Positions 42,810 to 50,975 of a DNA stretch of 64,000 nt are shown here, piece after piece (positions within the stretch are counted from its first letter, which is position 1; the number at the start of each line of letters is the position of its first letter). Below the pieces are notes generated by a model. It saw only the letters and a list, made by a program, of their open reading frames with translations. It was not told where the DNA came from and made no database searches. A program made the position numbers and the translations under genes. Source of the stretch: Pseudooceanicola atlanticus (lineage in GTDB: Bacteria; Pseudomonadota; Alphaproteobacteria; Rhodobacterales; Rhodobacteraceae); contig NZ_AQQX01000015.1 in assembly GCF_000768315.1 (NCBI RefSeq), forward strand, positions 1 through 64,000. Direction: 5' to 3'.

Positions 42810-44155
42810 CCGGGGCAACCGCTTTCAGGGCTACCTTGTCCTGTGGACGGGGTCGCTTCCCGGTTACAAATGCCTTCCAATAGCAGATTGATGAGCATGC
42901 TGGAGAATTCAGGCAGTGATAGATATCCTTCCACTCCTGCCTTGTTCGGGTCGAACCATTCCACCGTCCAGTTTAAGGCACCCAACATCACTTGGCGCAA
43001 GGGGACGATCTTGATATCCGACCGTATGGCACCGTCGTCCTGAGCGTCACGGAGTATCCGATCCCAGAGTTTTCCATACTCATGGCGAATACCCCTGTGC
43101 CTCTCCCTGAAATGATTGGGGAGCATTCCATAGCTTCTGATATTCGCCGAGGTGAATTCGCTTGCCTTGAAGAGGAAATCCAGGTGCGCCCAGATTGCAG
43201 TCGCTATCCTGGCGTGATGATCGTACGGGGCATCGAATTTCCGAACGGCGGCTTCGACACCTGCTAGCAAGTCCCTCAGTCCGGCGTTTAGAACTTCGTC
43301 AACGATCGCTTCCTTGGAGTTGAAATGGTAATAGACGCTTCCCGCTTTCATGTCCGCTTCTTCCGCGATCTTTCTCAGCGTGGTCGCCTTGTAGCCATTG
43401 TCCCTCAGAACGCGCGCTGCGGCCTTTAGAATTTCTGCACGGGTCTTAGCCGCCTTGCCGTCGGGATCCGGGGTTTTGGCGGGAGTGGCGGGGCACAGCT
43501 TCAAGCCTCCGGTACCCGCCTTGCGATGTGGACACATTCCGTCAAGTATCAGCTTACTCATTCGTTCCGCGAGGATGCGCACCGGATACTTGTCGACATC
43601 GTACCATTCTACGGTCCAGTTCATGGCACTCAGGATGAACTGGCGGATCACAGCAGTGGATATGTCGCTTCGAAGGTGGCCGGCGCGTTTGGCGTCATTC
43701 AGGAATTTGCCCCAAGCCCCTGCATATGATGCACGCAATTCGCGATGCGGGGCGCGTGTTTCGTCCGACAACATCGGATAGTTCCGAATATTGGCTGACG
43801 TGAAGTCGCTGTCGGTCAATAGGTAGGTAAGGTGTGTTTCAATCAGCAGTCTGAAAGTCTTGCGAAAATCCTCCGAACTTATCGGTGCCGACCGAACGAT
43901 TTCACTGACCGCCTGATATAGTTGACGGACGCCAAGATCGAGAACATCGCTCAGAATCTGGTCCTTGGATTGAAAATGATAATAAATGCTGCCGGCCTCA
44001 ATGCCAGCTTCCTGCGCGATGTCGCGCATAGTCGTTGCGTGATAGCCTTCATACCGAAAAAGTCGCGCAGCCGCCGAAAGGATACCCTCACGTGTCCTCT
44101 CAGACTTGCTCAAGTCTTCGCTCAGTGTCCTGGGTGGGTCAGTCTTGTGTACCAT
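42791..44155 (-). CDS. Tandem TetR regulator, two complete TetR units in one chain
   Basis: This 454-aa protein contains two full TetR repeats. Unit 1 has its HTH at residues 24-68 (LFRYEGYHATTMRDIA, AGSIYYHFQSKDQI) and ligand domain to about 208. A Pro/Lys-rich linker covers 211-236. Unit 2 has its HTH at 240-285 (VLRDNGYKATTLRKIA, AGSVYYHFNSKEAI) and ligand domain to about 430. Both ligand domains share FTSANIR and NWTVEW with each other and with the single TetR at 27662. The perfect palindrome at 44202 lies 47 bases upstream of the ATG at 44155; an in-frame ATG at 44191 has no ribosome binding site. It likely works as a single-chain dimer. Confidence 0.88.
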   Translation of the reverse strand: MVHKTDPPRTLSEDLSKSERTREGILSAAARLFRYEGYHATTMRDIAQEAGIEAGSIYYHFQSKDQILSDVLDLGVRQLYQAVSEIVRSAPISSEDFRKTFRLLIETHLTYLLTDSDFTSANIRNYPMLSDETRAPHRELRASYAGAWGKFLNDAKRAGHLRSDISTAVIRQFILSAMNWTVEWYDVDKYPVRILAERMSKLILDGMCPHRKAGTGGLKLCPATPAKTPDPDGKAAKTRAEILKAAARVLRDNGYKATTLRKIAEEADMKAGSVYYHFNSKEAIVDEVLNAGLRDLLAGVEAAVRKFDAPYDHHARIATAIWAHLDFLFKASEFTSANIRSYGMLPNHFRERHRGIRHEYGKLWDRILRDAQDDGAIRSDIKIVPLRQVMLGALNWTVEWFDPNKAGVEGYLSLPEFSSMLINLLLEGICNREATPSTGQGSPESGCPGQTRRK

Positions 44156-44201
44156 TCCATTTCGATACTTGCGGGACACGAGACTGTCCATTGCATTAAA
44201 T

Positions 44202-44215
44202 CTAACAAATGTTAG
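44202..44215. promoter_or_regulatory. TetR operator-like palindrome, site 5
   Basis: CTAACAAATGTTAG has perfect half-sites. It lies between the tandem tetR gene and the divergent BadH-like dehydrogenase gene, so it can control both. Confidence 0.82.
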
Positions 44216-44282
44216 AATAATGGAAGGAACGTTCCGAATCAAGTTCTTTGCCAAGATGATAGCGGAAGAGGAGGACCTCCAT

Positions 44283-45044
44283 ATGCGAGGGTTGAGTGGA
44301 AAACGCGTGATCGTGACCGGCGGCGGCAGCGGCATCGGGCGCGCGGTGTGCGAACGGTTCGGCGAAGAAGGTGCCGAGATTGCGATCTTTGACATGAGCG
44401 AAGACGGGGCGAAGGAAACGGTTCGCCTGATCACCGAGGCCGGCGGCAAGGCGCAGGCCTTCAAGGTGGACATCACCGACCGTGCCCAGGTCGACAAGGC
44501 TGTAGCCGAGTTCGAGGCCGGGGGTCCGGTCGATGTGCTGGTGAACAATGCCGGCTGGGACGTGATCAAACCGTTCCTCGACACCGATCCCGACCTTTGG
44601 AAAAAGGTCATCGACATAAATCTTTACGGTCCGCTGAATATGCATCACGCGGTGCTTCCGGGCATGGTCAAGAACGGCGGCGGCCGTGTGGTCAACATCG
44701 CGTCCGACGCCGGACGCGTCGGATCATCCGGCGAAGCCGTGTATTCGGCCTGCAAGGGTGGCATCATCTCGTTCACCAAAACCGTAGCGCGCGAACTGGC
44801 GCGTAAAGGTATTCAATTGAATGCGGTCGCCCCCGGCCCGACCGATACGCCGCTGTTCGCTCAGGTTGCCGAGGGCGAGGCCGGTCAAAAGATCGCCGAA
44901 GGTCTCAAGCGGGCGATTCCGATGAAGCGTCTTGCGCAGCCGACGGATTACCCTGGCATCATCTGCTTCCTGTCGTCGGACGACGCAGGGTTCATTACCG
45001 GCCAGGTGATTTCGGTTTCGGGCGGCCTGTCCATGCACGGTTAA
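44283..45044 (+). CDS. badH: BadH-like 2-hydroxycyclohexanecarboxyl-CoA dehydrogenase
   Basis: This 253-aa SDR has TGGGSGIG, FDMSEDG after strand 2 (NAD-type), NNAGWDVIKPF, a catalytic Ser in NIASDAGRVGSSGEAVYSACKGG with Tyr-x3-Lys, and a DDAGFITGQVISVSGGL tail. From memory the NAGWD, HHAVLPGMV and SDAGRVGSSGEAVY segments closely match BadH of Rhodopseudomonas, which oxidises 2-hydroxycyclohexane-1-carboxyl-CoA. It may act on a ring-bearing or simple 3-hydroxyacyl-CoA here. The ATG at 44283 has GAGGAGG 8 bases upstream. Operator site 5 precedes it. Confidence 0.85.
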   Translation: MRGLSGKRVIVTGGGSGIGRAVCERFGEEGAEIAIFDMSEDGAKETVRLITEAGGKAQAFKVDITDRAQVDKAVAEFEAGGPVDVLVNNAGWDVIKPFLDTDPDLWKKVIDINLYGPLNMHHAVLPGMVKNGGGRVVNIASDAGRVGSSGEAVYSACKGGIISFTKTVARELARKGIQLNAVAPGPTDTPLFAQVAEGEAGQKIAEGLKRAIPMKRLAQPTDYPGIICFLSSDDAGFITGQVISVSGGLSMHG

Positions 45045-45050
45045 AACGCT

Positions 45051-45082
45051 GGCAGCAGCGCCGGACTCAAGGCGCTGCTGCC
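45051..45082. terminator. Strong stem-loop after the BadH-like gene
   Basis: GGCAGCAGCGCC and GGCGCTGCTGCC form a perfect 12-bp stem with an 8-base loop, 6 bases after the stop at 45044. No T-run follows. Confidence 0.6.
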
Positions 45083-45111
45083 ATACCGTGCCAAGAGTTA
45101 CCTCCCCGACT

Positions 45112-45138
45112 GGCCGCGCCTTATGTGCGGCCCTTTTT
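45112..45138 (+). terminator. Intrinsic terminator just before the acyl-CoA synthetase gene
   Basis: GGCCGC-N9-GCGGCC followed by CTTTTT is a classic rho-independent terminator. It ends 19 bases before the synthetase start at 45158. It may insulate that gene from the upstream one or act as an attenuator of a longer transcript. Confidence 0.6.
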
Positions 45139-45157
45139 CATTCTAGAAAGGTTGCGA

Positions 45158-47095
45158 ATGTTTCAGCCAGGCTCTGACATCCAGCGGACAAGCACGCTGA
45201 CCGCATTTCTGAGGGGCTGCGGCATTGACAGTTACGAGGAACTCGTCCGCCGTTCGAATGAAGACCCAGACTGGTTCTGGGGCCAGATCATTGACCATGC
45301 CGGGATACGGTTCGCGCGGCCCTACAGCCGGTTGCGAGATATCTCCGAAGGGCCCGAATCGATCCGGTGGGCCGTCGGGAGTACTTTGAATCTGACGGAA
45401 ACCTGTCTTGACGCCCGAATTGCCGATGGCTTGGGCGACAAGGTCGCAATCGACTGGGTCGGCGAAGACGGAAGCCGCCGCCGCTGGACCTATTCCGACC
45501 TTACCGCCGAAGCCTCCCGCGTCGCCTCGGCCCTTGCCACGCGCGGTGTAAGGCCCGGTCAGGCGGTGGGCATCTATATGCCGATGATCCCCGAAATCGA
45601 GGCCGCGCTTCTGGGTATTGCCCGGCTGGGCGCGGTTGCGGTGCCGCTGTTTTCCGGTTTTGCGCCCCATGCCATCGTATCGCGCCTGAACGACGCGGAT
45701 GCCGTGGCGGTGTTGACGGCGGATGCCACACCCCGGCGAGGCAAGCCGGTCTGGATGGAAGCGACCCTTGCCCAGGCTTTGACCGACGTACCATCGGTTC
45801 ATACCGTGATCAGCCTGCGACGGTTCGGCGATGCGGTGGCCGATCCGGCCCGCGATCTGGACTGGACCGAAACAGTGGGCCGCGCCAGTCCGGAGTTTGC
45901 CGCCGTTCCCGTCAGTGCCGATGACACCTTTCTCATCGCCTATACATCGGGCACCACCGGGCGGCCCAAGGGTGTCGTGCATACCCATTTGGGCGTGCAG
46001 GCCAAGGCCACGGCCGATTTCCTGCTTTGCCTCGACATGAAACGGGATGACCGGCACCTCTGGATGACCGACATGGGGTGGGTCATGGGACCGCTCACCC
46101 TTTTATCGGTGCTCTTGTCCGGTTCGACTCTGGTGCTGGCCGAGGGCGCACCATCAATGCCCGGCGATCCCTTCAGGCTGCTGCGTCTTGCGTCCGAGAT
46201 GGAGGTCACGCATCTCGGCGTGGCCCCGACCCTGGTACGGCAGTTCATGACGCAGGATACTGAATCTTTGTCGGGCTACGACTTGTCGTCCCTGCGCATC
46301 GTCGCCTCGACCGGCGAGCCCTGGACCGAGGATGCCTGGCTCTGGCAGCTCGATCATATCTGTCGCCGCCGCGCCGTGCCGCTGAACATCTCGGGCGGGA
46401 CCGAGCTTTTTGGCGCGATCCTGACCTCGACCGTGCTGCACGAGCTCAAGCCCGGCGGATTTTCGGCCCAGGCCCTGGGTGTCGGGGCCAAGGTTCTGCG
46501 CCAGGACGGCAGCGAAGCCGCACCGGGCGAGGTCGGCGAACTGGTCGTGACCCAGCCGCCTCTGGGTCTGACCCCGGCCATCAGGGGGGACCGCGATCGC
46601 TACCTTGACACCTACTGGTCCACCTTCCCCGGCCTCTGGCGGCACGGCGACTGGGTGCGCTGCGATCCGGACGGGACATGGTATATCCTGGGCCGGTCGG
46701 ACGACACGCTGAACATCGCCGGCAAACGCATCGGCCCGCCCGAGATCGAGGCGGCCCTGACCGAAACCGGAGAGGTGGTGGACGCCGCGGCCATCGCGGC
46801 ACCTGATGACATCAAGGGCGTGGCTGTCGTCTGCGTCTGCGTGGCGGCACCAAATGTGTCGCCGGGCGCGGAGCTCGTGAACCGGCTCAAGGATCGTGTC
46901 GGGGAGATCGTCTCGAAACCCTTCCGCCCGCGCGAGATCCACTTTGTCGAAGCGCTGCCCAAGACCCGCAGCATGAAAACCATGCGCCGTGTCGTGCGCG
47001 CCGCCTTTCTCGGTGAAGATCCAGGCGATCTGTCGTCGATCAGCAACCCGGAAACCATTCAGCCCATCGCAGACCTGCAAAAGGAAAAGTCATGA
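45158..47095 (+). CDS. Acyl-CoA synthetase of the acetyl/propionyl-CoA synthetase type
   Basis: This 645-aa adenylating enzyme activates a carboxylic acid to its CoA thioester. Motif A3 is IAYTSGTTGRPKGVVHTH. ISGGTELFGA, the hinge-region WYILGRSDDTLNIAGKRIGPPEIE, and a catalytic Lys in KTRSMKTMRR follow; the usual form is KTRSGKIMRR, so Gly is replaced by Met. Length and N-terminal extension match Acs/PrpE/acetoacetyl-CoA synthetases. AAAGG lies 8 bases before the ATG at 45158. It shares its stop with the start of the next gene. Confidence 0.9.
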   Translation: MFQPGSDIQRTSTLTAFLRGCGIDSYEELVRRSNEDPDWFWGQIIDHAGIRFARPYSRLRDISEGPESIRWAVGSTLNLTETCLDARIADGLGDKVAIDWVGEDGSRRRWTYSDLTAEASRVASALATRGVRPGQAVGIYMPMIPEIEAALLGIARLGAVAVPLFSGFAPHAIVSRLNDADAVAVLTADATPRRGKPVWMEATLAQALTDVPSVHTVISLRRFGDAVADPARDLDWTETVGRASPEFAAVPVSADDTFLIAYTSGTTGRPKGVVHTHLGVQAKATADFLLCLDMKRDDRHLWMTDMGWVMGPLTLLSVLLSGSTLVLAEGAPSMPGDPFRLLRLASEMEVTHLGVAPTLVRQFMTQDTESLSGYDLSSLRIVASTGEPWTEDAWLWQLDHICRRRAVPLNISGGTELFGAILTSTVLHELKPGGFSAQALGVGAKVLRQDGSEAAPGEVGELVVTQPPLGLTPAIRGDRDRYLDTYWSTFPGLWRHGDWVRCDPDGTWYILGRSDDTLNIAGKRIGPPEIEAALTETGEVVDAAAIAAPDDIKGVAVVCVCVAAPNVSPGAELVNRLKDRVGEIVSKPFRPREIHFVEALPKTRSMKTMRRVVRAAFLGEDPGDLSSISNPETIQPIADLQKEKS

Positions 47096-47946
47096 TCACT
47101 GTTTTCGGAGCCACGGGCACGACTGGTGCGCCCCTCGTCGACACGCTTCTGGCAAAAGGCGCGACCGTGCGCGCTGTCACCAGCGACCTCTCAAAGTTAG
47201 ACGCGCTAAAGGCCAAAGGATGCGAGGCGGTCGTCGCGGATTTCACCGACCCTGCCGCGCTGGCGCGGGCCTGTGACGGGGCAGAAAAGATATACCTGGT
47301 CACGCCTGCCCATCTGAACATGCGCCAGTGGAAGGCGAACGTGATCGAGGCGGCCAAGTCCGCGGGCGTGCGCCATATCGTTTTGGCCACGGGGCTTGGC
47401 GCGTCGCCCAAGGCGGGGCTGACCTTTGGCAAATGGCATTCGGAAACCCAGGAACTGCTGAAGCAAAGCGGCCTTGACTGGACCTTTGTCCAGCCGACCT
47501 ATTTCATGCAGAACCTGCTGTGGCAGGCCGGCAACATTGCAAAGGACGCCGTGTACTATGACGATCTGGGCGGCCCCGTGGCCTGGATCGACGCCCGCGA
47601 CATCGCGGATGTCGCCGCCGAGGCGCTGACCGCTCCGGGGTACGAAGGCAAGGTTCTTGGCCTGACCGGGCCCGAAGCTCTTGCAGGGGATGACATCGCG
47701 GCCCTTCTGTCCGGGGTGACGGGACGAACAGTGTCGTGCGTGTCCCTGTCGGCCGAGGATGCCAGGGCGGGCATGGTGGCCGGCGGAATGCAGGACGAGG
47801 TCGCCGGGGCCATGGTCGAACTGGCCTCTATCGCGCCCAGGGGCTACCTAGCCGGCATCGAGACCACGGTCAGCGAGGTGGTGGAGCGCCCGGCCCGCCG
47901 GTTTGCCGATTTCATCGCCGAAAACCGGAATGCTTTCGTCAAGTAA
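47092..47946 (+). CDS. NmrA-like NAD(P)-binding protein
   Basis: This 284-aa atypical SDR has the N-terminal Rossmann motif VFGATGTTG, then HIVLATGLGAS and FVQPTYFMQNLL. NmrA/azoreductase-like proteins reduce quinones or act as redox sensors. It overlaps the synthetase stop by 4 bases, so the two are co-transcribed, but no specific role in the pathway can be deduced. The gene ends just before the degenerate region. Confidence 0.82.
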   Translation: MITVFGATGTTGAPLVDTLLAKGATVRAVTSDLSKLDALKAKGCEAVVADFTDPAALARACDGAEKIYLVTPAHLNMRQWKANVIEAAKSAGVRHIVLATGLGASPKAGLTFGKWHSETQELLKQSGLDWTFVQPTYFMQNLLWQAGNIAKDAVYYDDLGGPVAWIDARDIADVAAEALTAPGYEGKVLGLTGPEALAGDDIAALLSGVTGRTVSCVSLSAEDARAGMVAGGMQDEVAGAMVELASIAPRGYLAGIETTVSEVVERPARRFADFIAENRNAFVK

Positions 47947-47950
47947 CCTG

Positions 47951-48648
47951 ATGGCGCCGCCGCTTTATCTCGAACTGGCGCCGCCTGAGGAAGCGGCTAA
48001 ACAGATCGACCATTTGTTCGTGTTCCGCGATACCGGTGTGCTGAGCGGTGGTGGACGCGGGCGGTTCGCAACCGACCTCTTTACCCTTTCGGTAACGCGC
48101 GACGACAGCGGCGGCGGGCGCGTATCGCTGGCAGAACCGCGCCCCTATTGTTCGCCCCGCCCAAGGCCATTCCTGGGTGTCGTGGCCGGGCTGCGACTGT
48201 CGTCACGACCGCAGCGATTTCCCGACTCCAAAGGGCTGGACATGCTGGCCTCTGAACTGGCCAGGGTTCAGACCGGGGACGATGACCTGCCTGCGCTCAT
48301 CGCGGTGCTTGACGGCCTTGCGAGAGACCTGCGCTTTGCCGCACCACCCGGAGCTTACAGCCACCGGACCAAACGTCGAAAGGTGCGGGCGGAAACCGGC
48401 GTGTCGCGGCTAGCGACCTTGCGACGCTTTCGCCGGGCTCTCGGGCAGCTTGCGTCAAGACCCTGCCGCTGAGCGATCTAGCGCTGGACGCCGGATATTA
48501 CGATCAATCTCACTTGTCCGCCGCTTGCCGGATCTTCGCCGGCAAACCGCCCGGCGCGTTGCGCGCTCTGTCTATACCGCGTCGTTTTGACCTTTTGCTA
48601 CAAGATACGCGCCCCAAAGACCGCCTAAGATTGGTCATTGACGAATGA
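47951..48648 (+). pseudogene. AraC-family regulator, frameshifted
   Basis: The first frame runs from the ATG at 47951 to a stop at 48472 and encodes an AraC ligand domain (LELAPPEEAAKQIDHLFVFRDTG) plus the first HTH part (VRAETGVSRLATLRRFRRAL). Typical AraC sequence continues in another frame from 48463: LPLSDLALDAGYYDQSHLSA, then CRIFAGKPPGALRAL, ending at 48648. Loss of one base in the CCC run at 48461-48463 explains the break. The truncated product would lack the second HTH. A sequencing error in the homopolymer remains possible. Confidence 0.82.
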
Positions 48649-48669
48649 AATCGAAGAGGAAGACCCGCC

Positions 48670-49125
48670 ATGACACAATTCAAACCGAAAAACCCCGACT
48701 ATGACGCACGCGTGCGCAACAGTTTCGATCGCCAGGAGGTGATGAACACGTTGGGGATCAGCATTGCCGAGCTATCGCCCGGTCGCATTGTTCTGGAGAT
48801 GGCACATGAGGATGCCCTGACCCAGCAGCATGGGTTTTTGCATGCCGGAATCGTGTCGACAGCGCTGGACAGCGCCTGCGGATACGCGGCCTTTTCGCTG
48901 ATGTCAGCGGACGCGGCAGTGTTGACGGCCGAATTCAAGATCAACCTGCTCAACCCGGCGGACGGCGAACGGTTTCGCTTCGTCGCTGACGTGGTGAAAC
49001 CAGGCAGGACGCTGACCATATGCGAGGCGCGTGCCTATGCCGTGAAGGGCCAGGATGAAAAGCTCGTCGCAACGATGACCGGAACGCTCATGGCGCTGAT
49101 CGGGCGGGCGGGGGTCGCGGACTGA
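48670..49125 (+). CDS. PaaI-type hotdog thioesterase (third)
   Basis: This 151-aa hotdog protein has QQHGFLHAGIVSTALDSACG (HAG in place of HGG, active Asp in LDS) and AEFKINLLNPADGE. It is probably an acyl-CoA thioesterase of the YigI/PaaI group. AGGAAGA lies upstream of the ATG. It is downstream of the broken araC gene and has its own short leader. Confidence 0.85.
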   Translation: MTQFKPKNPDYDARVRNSFDRQEVMNTLGISIAELSPGRIVLEMAHEDALTQQHGFLHAGIVSTALDSACGYAAFSLMSADAAVLTAEFKINLLNPADGERFRFVADVVKPGRTLTICEARAYAVKGQDEKLVATMTGTLMALIGRAGVAD

Positions 49126-49421
49126 GCGCAACCCGGCCGCTGCACATCCGATCCGGGCGGCCGGACCGATTATTCAGACAGCTGGATCAGCTGTTCCAGC
49201 GGCTCGCGACCTCGGCCAACCGTTTCCCGTAGGCGCGCGCGGTATCCAGATCGCCGCCAGCAGGTTCAGACCTGCCAAGCGGTAATGTTAGCCTTTAGCA
49301 GTGCGGTCGCCGATTGTCCGTCGTCAGGGTTTTTCGGAGAGCTGAGACTGTATCGTAACGGAGGATCTGGTTCGGTTTCTGTTCAAGTTTATGCGGCAGC
49401 GGCCTGATGCTGCAACCGTAA
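49126..49421. other. Gap with a possible gene remnant
   Basis: No intact gene. On the minus strand about 49262-49170 the frame GGDLDTARAYGKRLAEVA and, after a one-base shift, EPLEQLIQLSE followed by a stop look like the decayed C-terminus of a flavodoxin- or reductase-like protein. This is weak evidence. The rest shows nothing recognisable. Confidence 0.3.
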
Positions 49422-49931
49422 TTGGAACGGATGGACGCCCACGGTGCCGATGGGCTGCCGTCACACCGGAGTTTCCAGTCAGGGCTGAGCTGGCGCACCA
49501 TTCTGGCCAAGCGCGAGAACTTTCGTGCTGCCTTCGCCGGGTTCGACTTTCGGGGAGTTGCGAACTTTGACGACAACGACATTGAGCGCCTACTTGCCGA
49601 TGAAGGAATTGTTCGCTATCGAGGCAAGATCGAAGCCGTGATCAACAACGCTCGCCGTACTTTCGAGGTCGTCCAAGAGGAAGGCTCCTTCGCCGCATTC
49701 ATCTGGCTATATGAACCTGCCAAGGACGACGCACTGCCACAAATGCGGTCCAAATCAACAGCGTCCGAGACCCTTTCCAAAGACCTACGAAAGCTTGGCT
49801 TCAAATTCGTGGGACCGACCACCGTATATGCATTCATGCCGGCCATGGGATGTATCAACGATCACGCAGAAGTCTGTTGGATGCGAAAGGACGTCGAAAC
49901 AGCCCGAAATACCCTTCGCACACCGACATAG
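49422..49931 (+). pseudogene. tag: DNA-3-methyladenine glycosylase I (Tag), 5'-truncated
   Basis: From 49473 the frame encodes a typical Tag: FQSGLSWRTILAKRENFRAAFAGF, ADEGIVRYRGKIEAVINNAR, FIWLYEP, LRKLGFKFVGPTTVYAFMPA and CINDHAEVCW. The N-terminal 35-40 residues of the family, with the zinc Cys near residue 4, the zinc His near 17 and the EWG motif, are absent. The 17 residues before FQSGLSW do not resemble Tag. The C-terminal zinc ligands (His, Cys in NDHAEVC) remain. The product would be zinc-deficient and probably inactive. Confidence 0.75.
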
Positions 49932-50018
49932 GCAACTGTCGGCCAATTAACGTGAAAAAAATCAAGGCCACTTAGCGTGGAAAGTCACAGACAGGTTTCG
50001 CGTCAGTCGACCGAGACT

Positions 50019-50447
50019 TCAGAGCCTTGAGAGTAGCGTGGCCAATTGAGCGGCGTCTTTGGGTTTCAGCTTTGCGCCGATCCTTTCCGACAGAACCCGT
50101 TCATAGATCGGCCACATCGCCCTCCTGACAGATTTACCCTTTTCAGAGATAGAAATGTTTTGACCTCGCCCATCTTCCGAGCAGTCCCGTCGGTCCACCA
50201 GCCCTGCTTTCACCATGCGGTCCAGCAACCGCGATGTACCGTATTGGGGTAACAATATCCGGTCTTTGAGTTCGAATGGACGGAGTCCGTCCGGGCCTGC
50301 CTTCTCGAGTTCGAGAAGCGCGTCATACCATGCAAGTGGCGGGTATCCTGCCGATTTCAGAGACGATTCGACAGCCTCAAGCAAAACGCGGCTTTTAGTC
50401 ATGAGGGCTGTCCAGGCGGCCTCAGTAGCATGGTCAATCTCGTTCAT
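50019..50447 (-). CDS. MarR-family regulator of the doxX-gst locus
   Basis: This 142-aa winged-helix protein has PLAWYDALLELEKAGPDGLRPFELKDRILLPQ and a RLLDRMVKAGLVDRRDCSEDGRG wing. The ATG at 50447 is preferred; a GTG three codons upstream is possible. It is divergent from doxX-gst. Two near-identical palindromes (50467-50480 and 50514-50527) flank the doxX promoter, so it most likely represses both directions. Effectors of similar MarR proteins are oxidants or electrophiles, in keeping with a DoxX/GST pair. Confidence 0.87.
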   Translation of the reverse strand: MNEIDHATEAAWTALMTKSRVLLEAVESSLKSAGYPPLAWYDALLELEKAGPDGLRPFELKDRILLPQYGTSRLLDRMVKAGLVDRRDCSEDGRGQNISISEKGKSVRRAMWPIYERVLSERIGAKLKPKDAAQLATLLSRL

Positions 50448-50466
50448 ATCCAGCACCTATCATGTG

Positions 50467-50480
50467 CATGCAAGTGCATC
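50467..50480. promoter_or_regulatory. MarR operator candidate 1
   Basis: CATGCAAGTGCATC matches operator 2 (50514-50527) in 12 of 14 positions. It lies 20 bases upstream of the marR start. Confidence 0.6.
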
Positions 50481-50484
50481 AACC

Positions 50485-50513
50485 TTGACGTCGCATGTAA
50501 CGCGCTATATATA
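50485..50513 (+). promoter_or_regulatory. Promoter of doxX-gst
   Basis: TTGACG (50485-50490) and TATATA (50508-50513) are separated by 17 bases, an optimal spacing. The promoter is bracketed by the two MarR operator candidates. The doxX ATG follows at 50546. Confidence 0.65.
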
Positions 50514-50527
50514 GATGCAAATGCATC
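50514..50527. promoter_or_regulatory. MarR operator candidate 2
   Basis: GATGCAAATGCATC has perfect 6-bp half-sites around AA and directly follows the -10 box of the doxX promoter, an ideal position for repression. Confidence 0.65.
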
Positions 50528-50545
50528 GACATATGGGATCATATC

Positions 50546-50975
50546 ATGTCAAAATCGCACCTCACAGAATTTGGGATATTCCTGCTCCGTATAGCACTCG
50601 GTATCATGTTCCTGGCGCACAGCCTGTTTCTCAAGCTCTTCATTTTCACACTTCCCGGAACGGCGCAGTTCTTCATTTCGATCGGGCTGCCCGGCTGGTT
50701 TTATGGTCTTTGCAGTCGAGGCGATTGCCGGTGCCTTTTTGGTCCTCGGCATACAGGCGCGGTGGGTCGCGTCGGCGACCGTGCCCATCCTGGCCGGAGC
50801 GACCTGGGCTCACTCCGGAAACGGCTGGATGTTCGGATACGAGAACGGCGGGTGGGAATACCCGGCCTATCTGACGCTGCTTGCCATCGTGCAAGGGCTT
50901 CTGGGCGACGGCCGTTTCGCCCTCAGCCCTTCCTTCGCGCCCGGTAACGTGCAGATGGAGGGAGAGACAACATGA
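50546..50975 (+). pseudogene. DoxX-family membrane protein, frameshifted
   Basis: The first frame gives FLLRIALGIMFLAHSLFLKL and FFISIGLPGWF, typical of DoxX. The family sequence continues in another frame from 50703 (MVFAVEAIAGAFLVLGIQAR, then WVASATVPILAG and WEYPAYLTLLAIVQGLLGDG). Removing one T from the run TTTT at 50699-50702 restores a single 142-aa four-helix protein. DoxX proteins are linked to redox and thiol stress. Either an authentic frameshift or a homopolymer sequencing error would explain it. Confidence 0.82.

Noticed and set aside
44156-44617. 154-residue N-terminal extension of the tandem TetR frame
   Set aside because: It runs through the operator at 44202 and antisense to the BadH-like gene, and its sequence is Ser/Pro-rich without structure. 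The start at 44155 fits the TetR fold.
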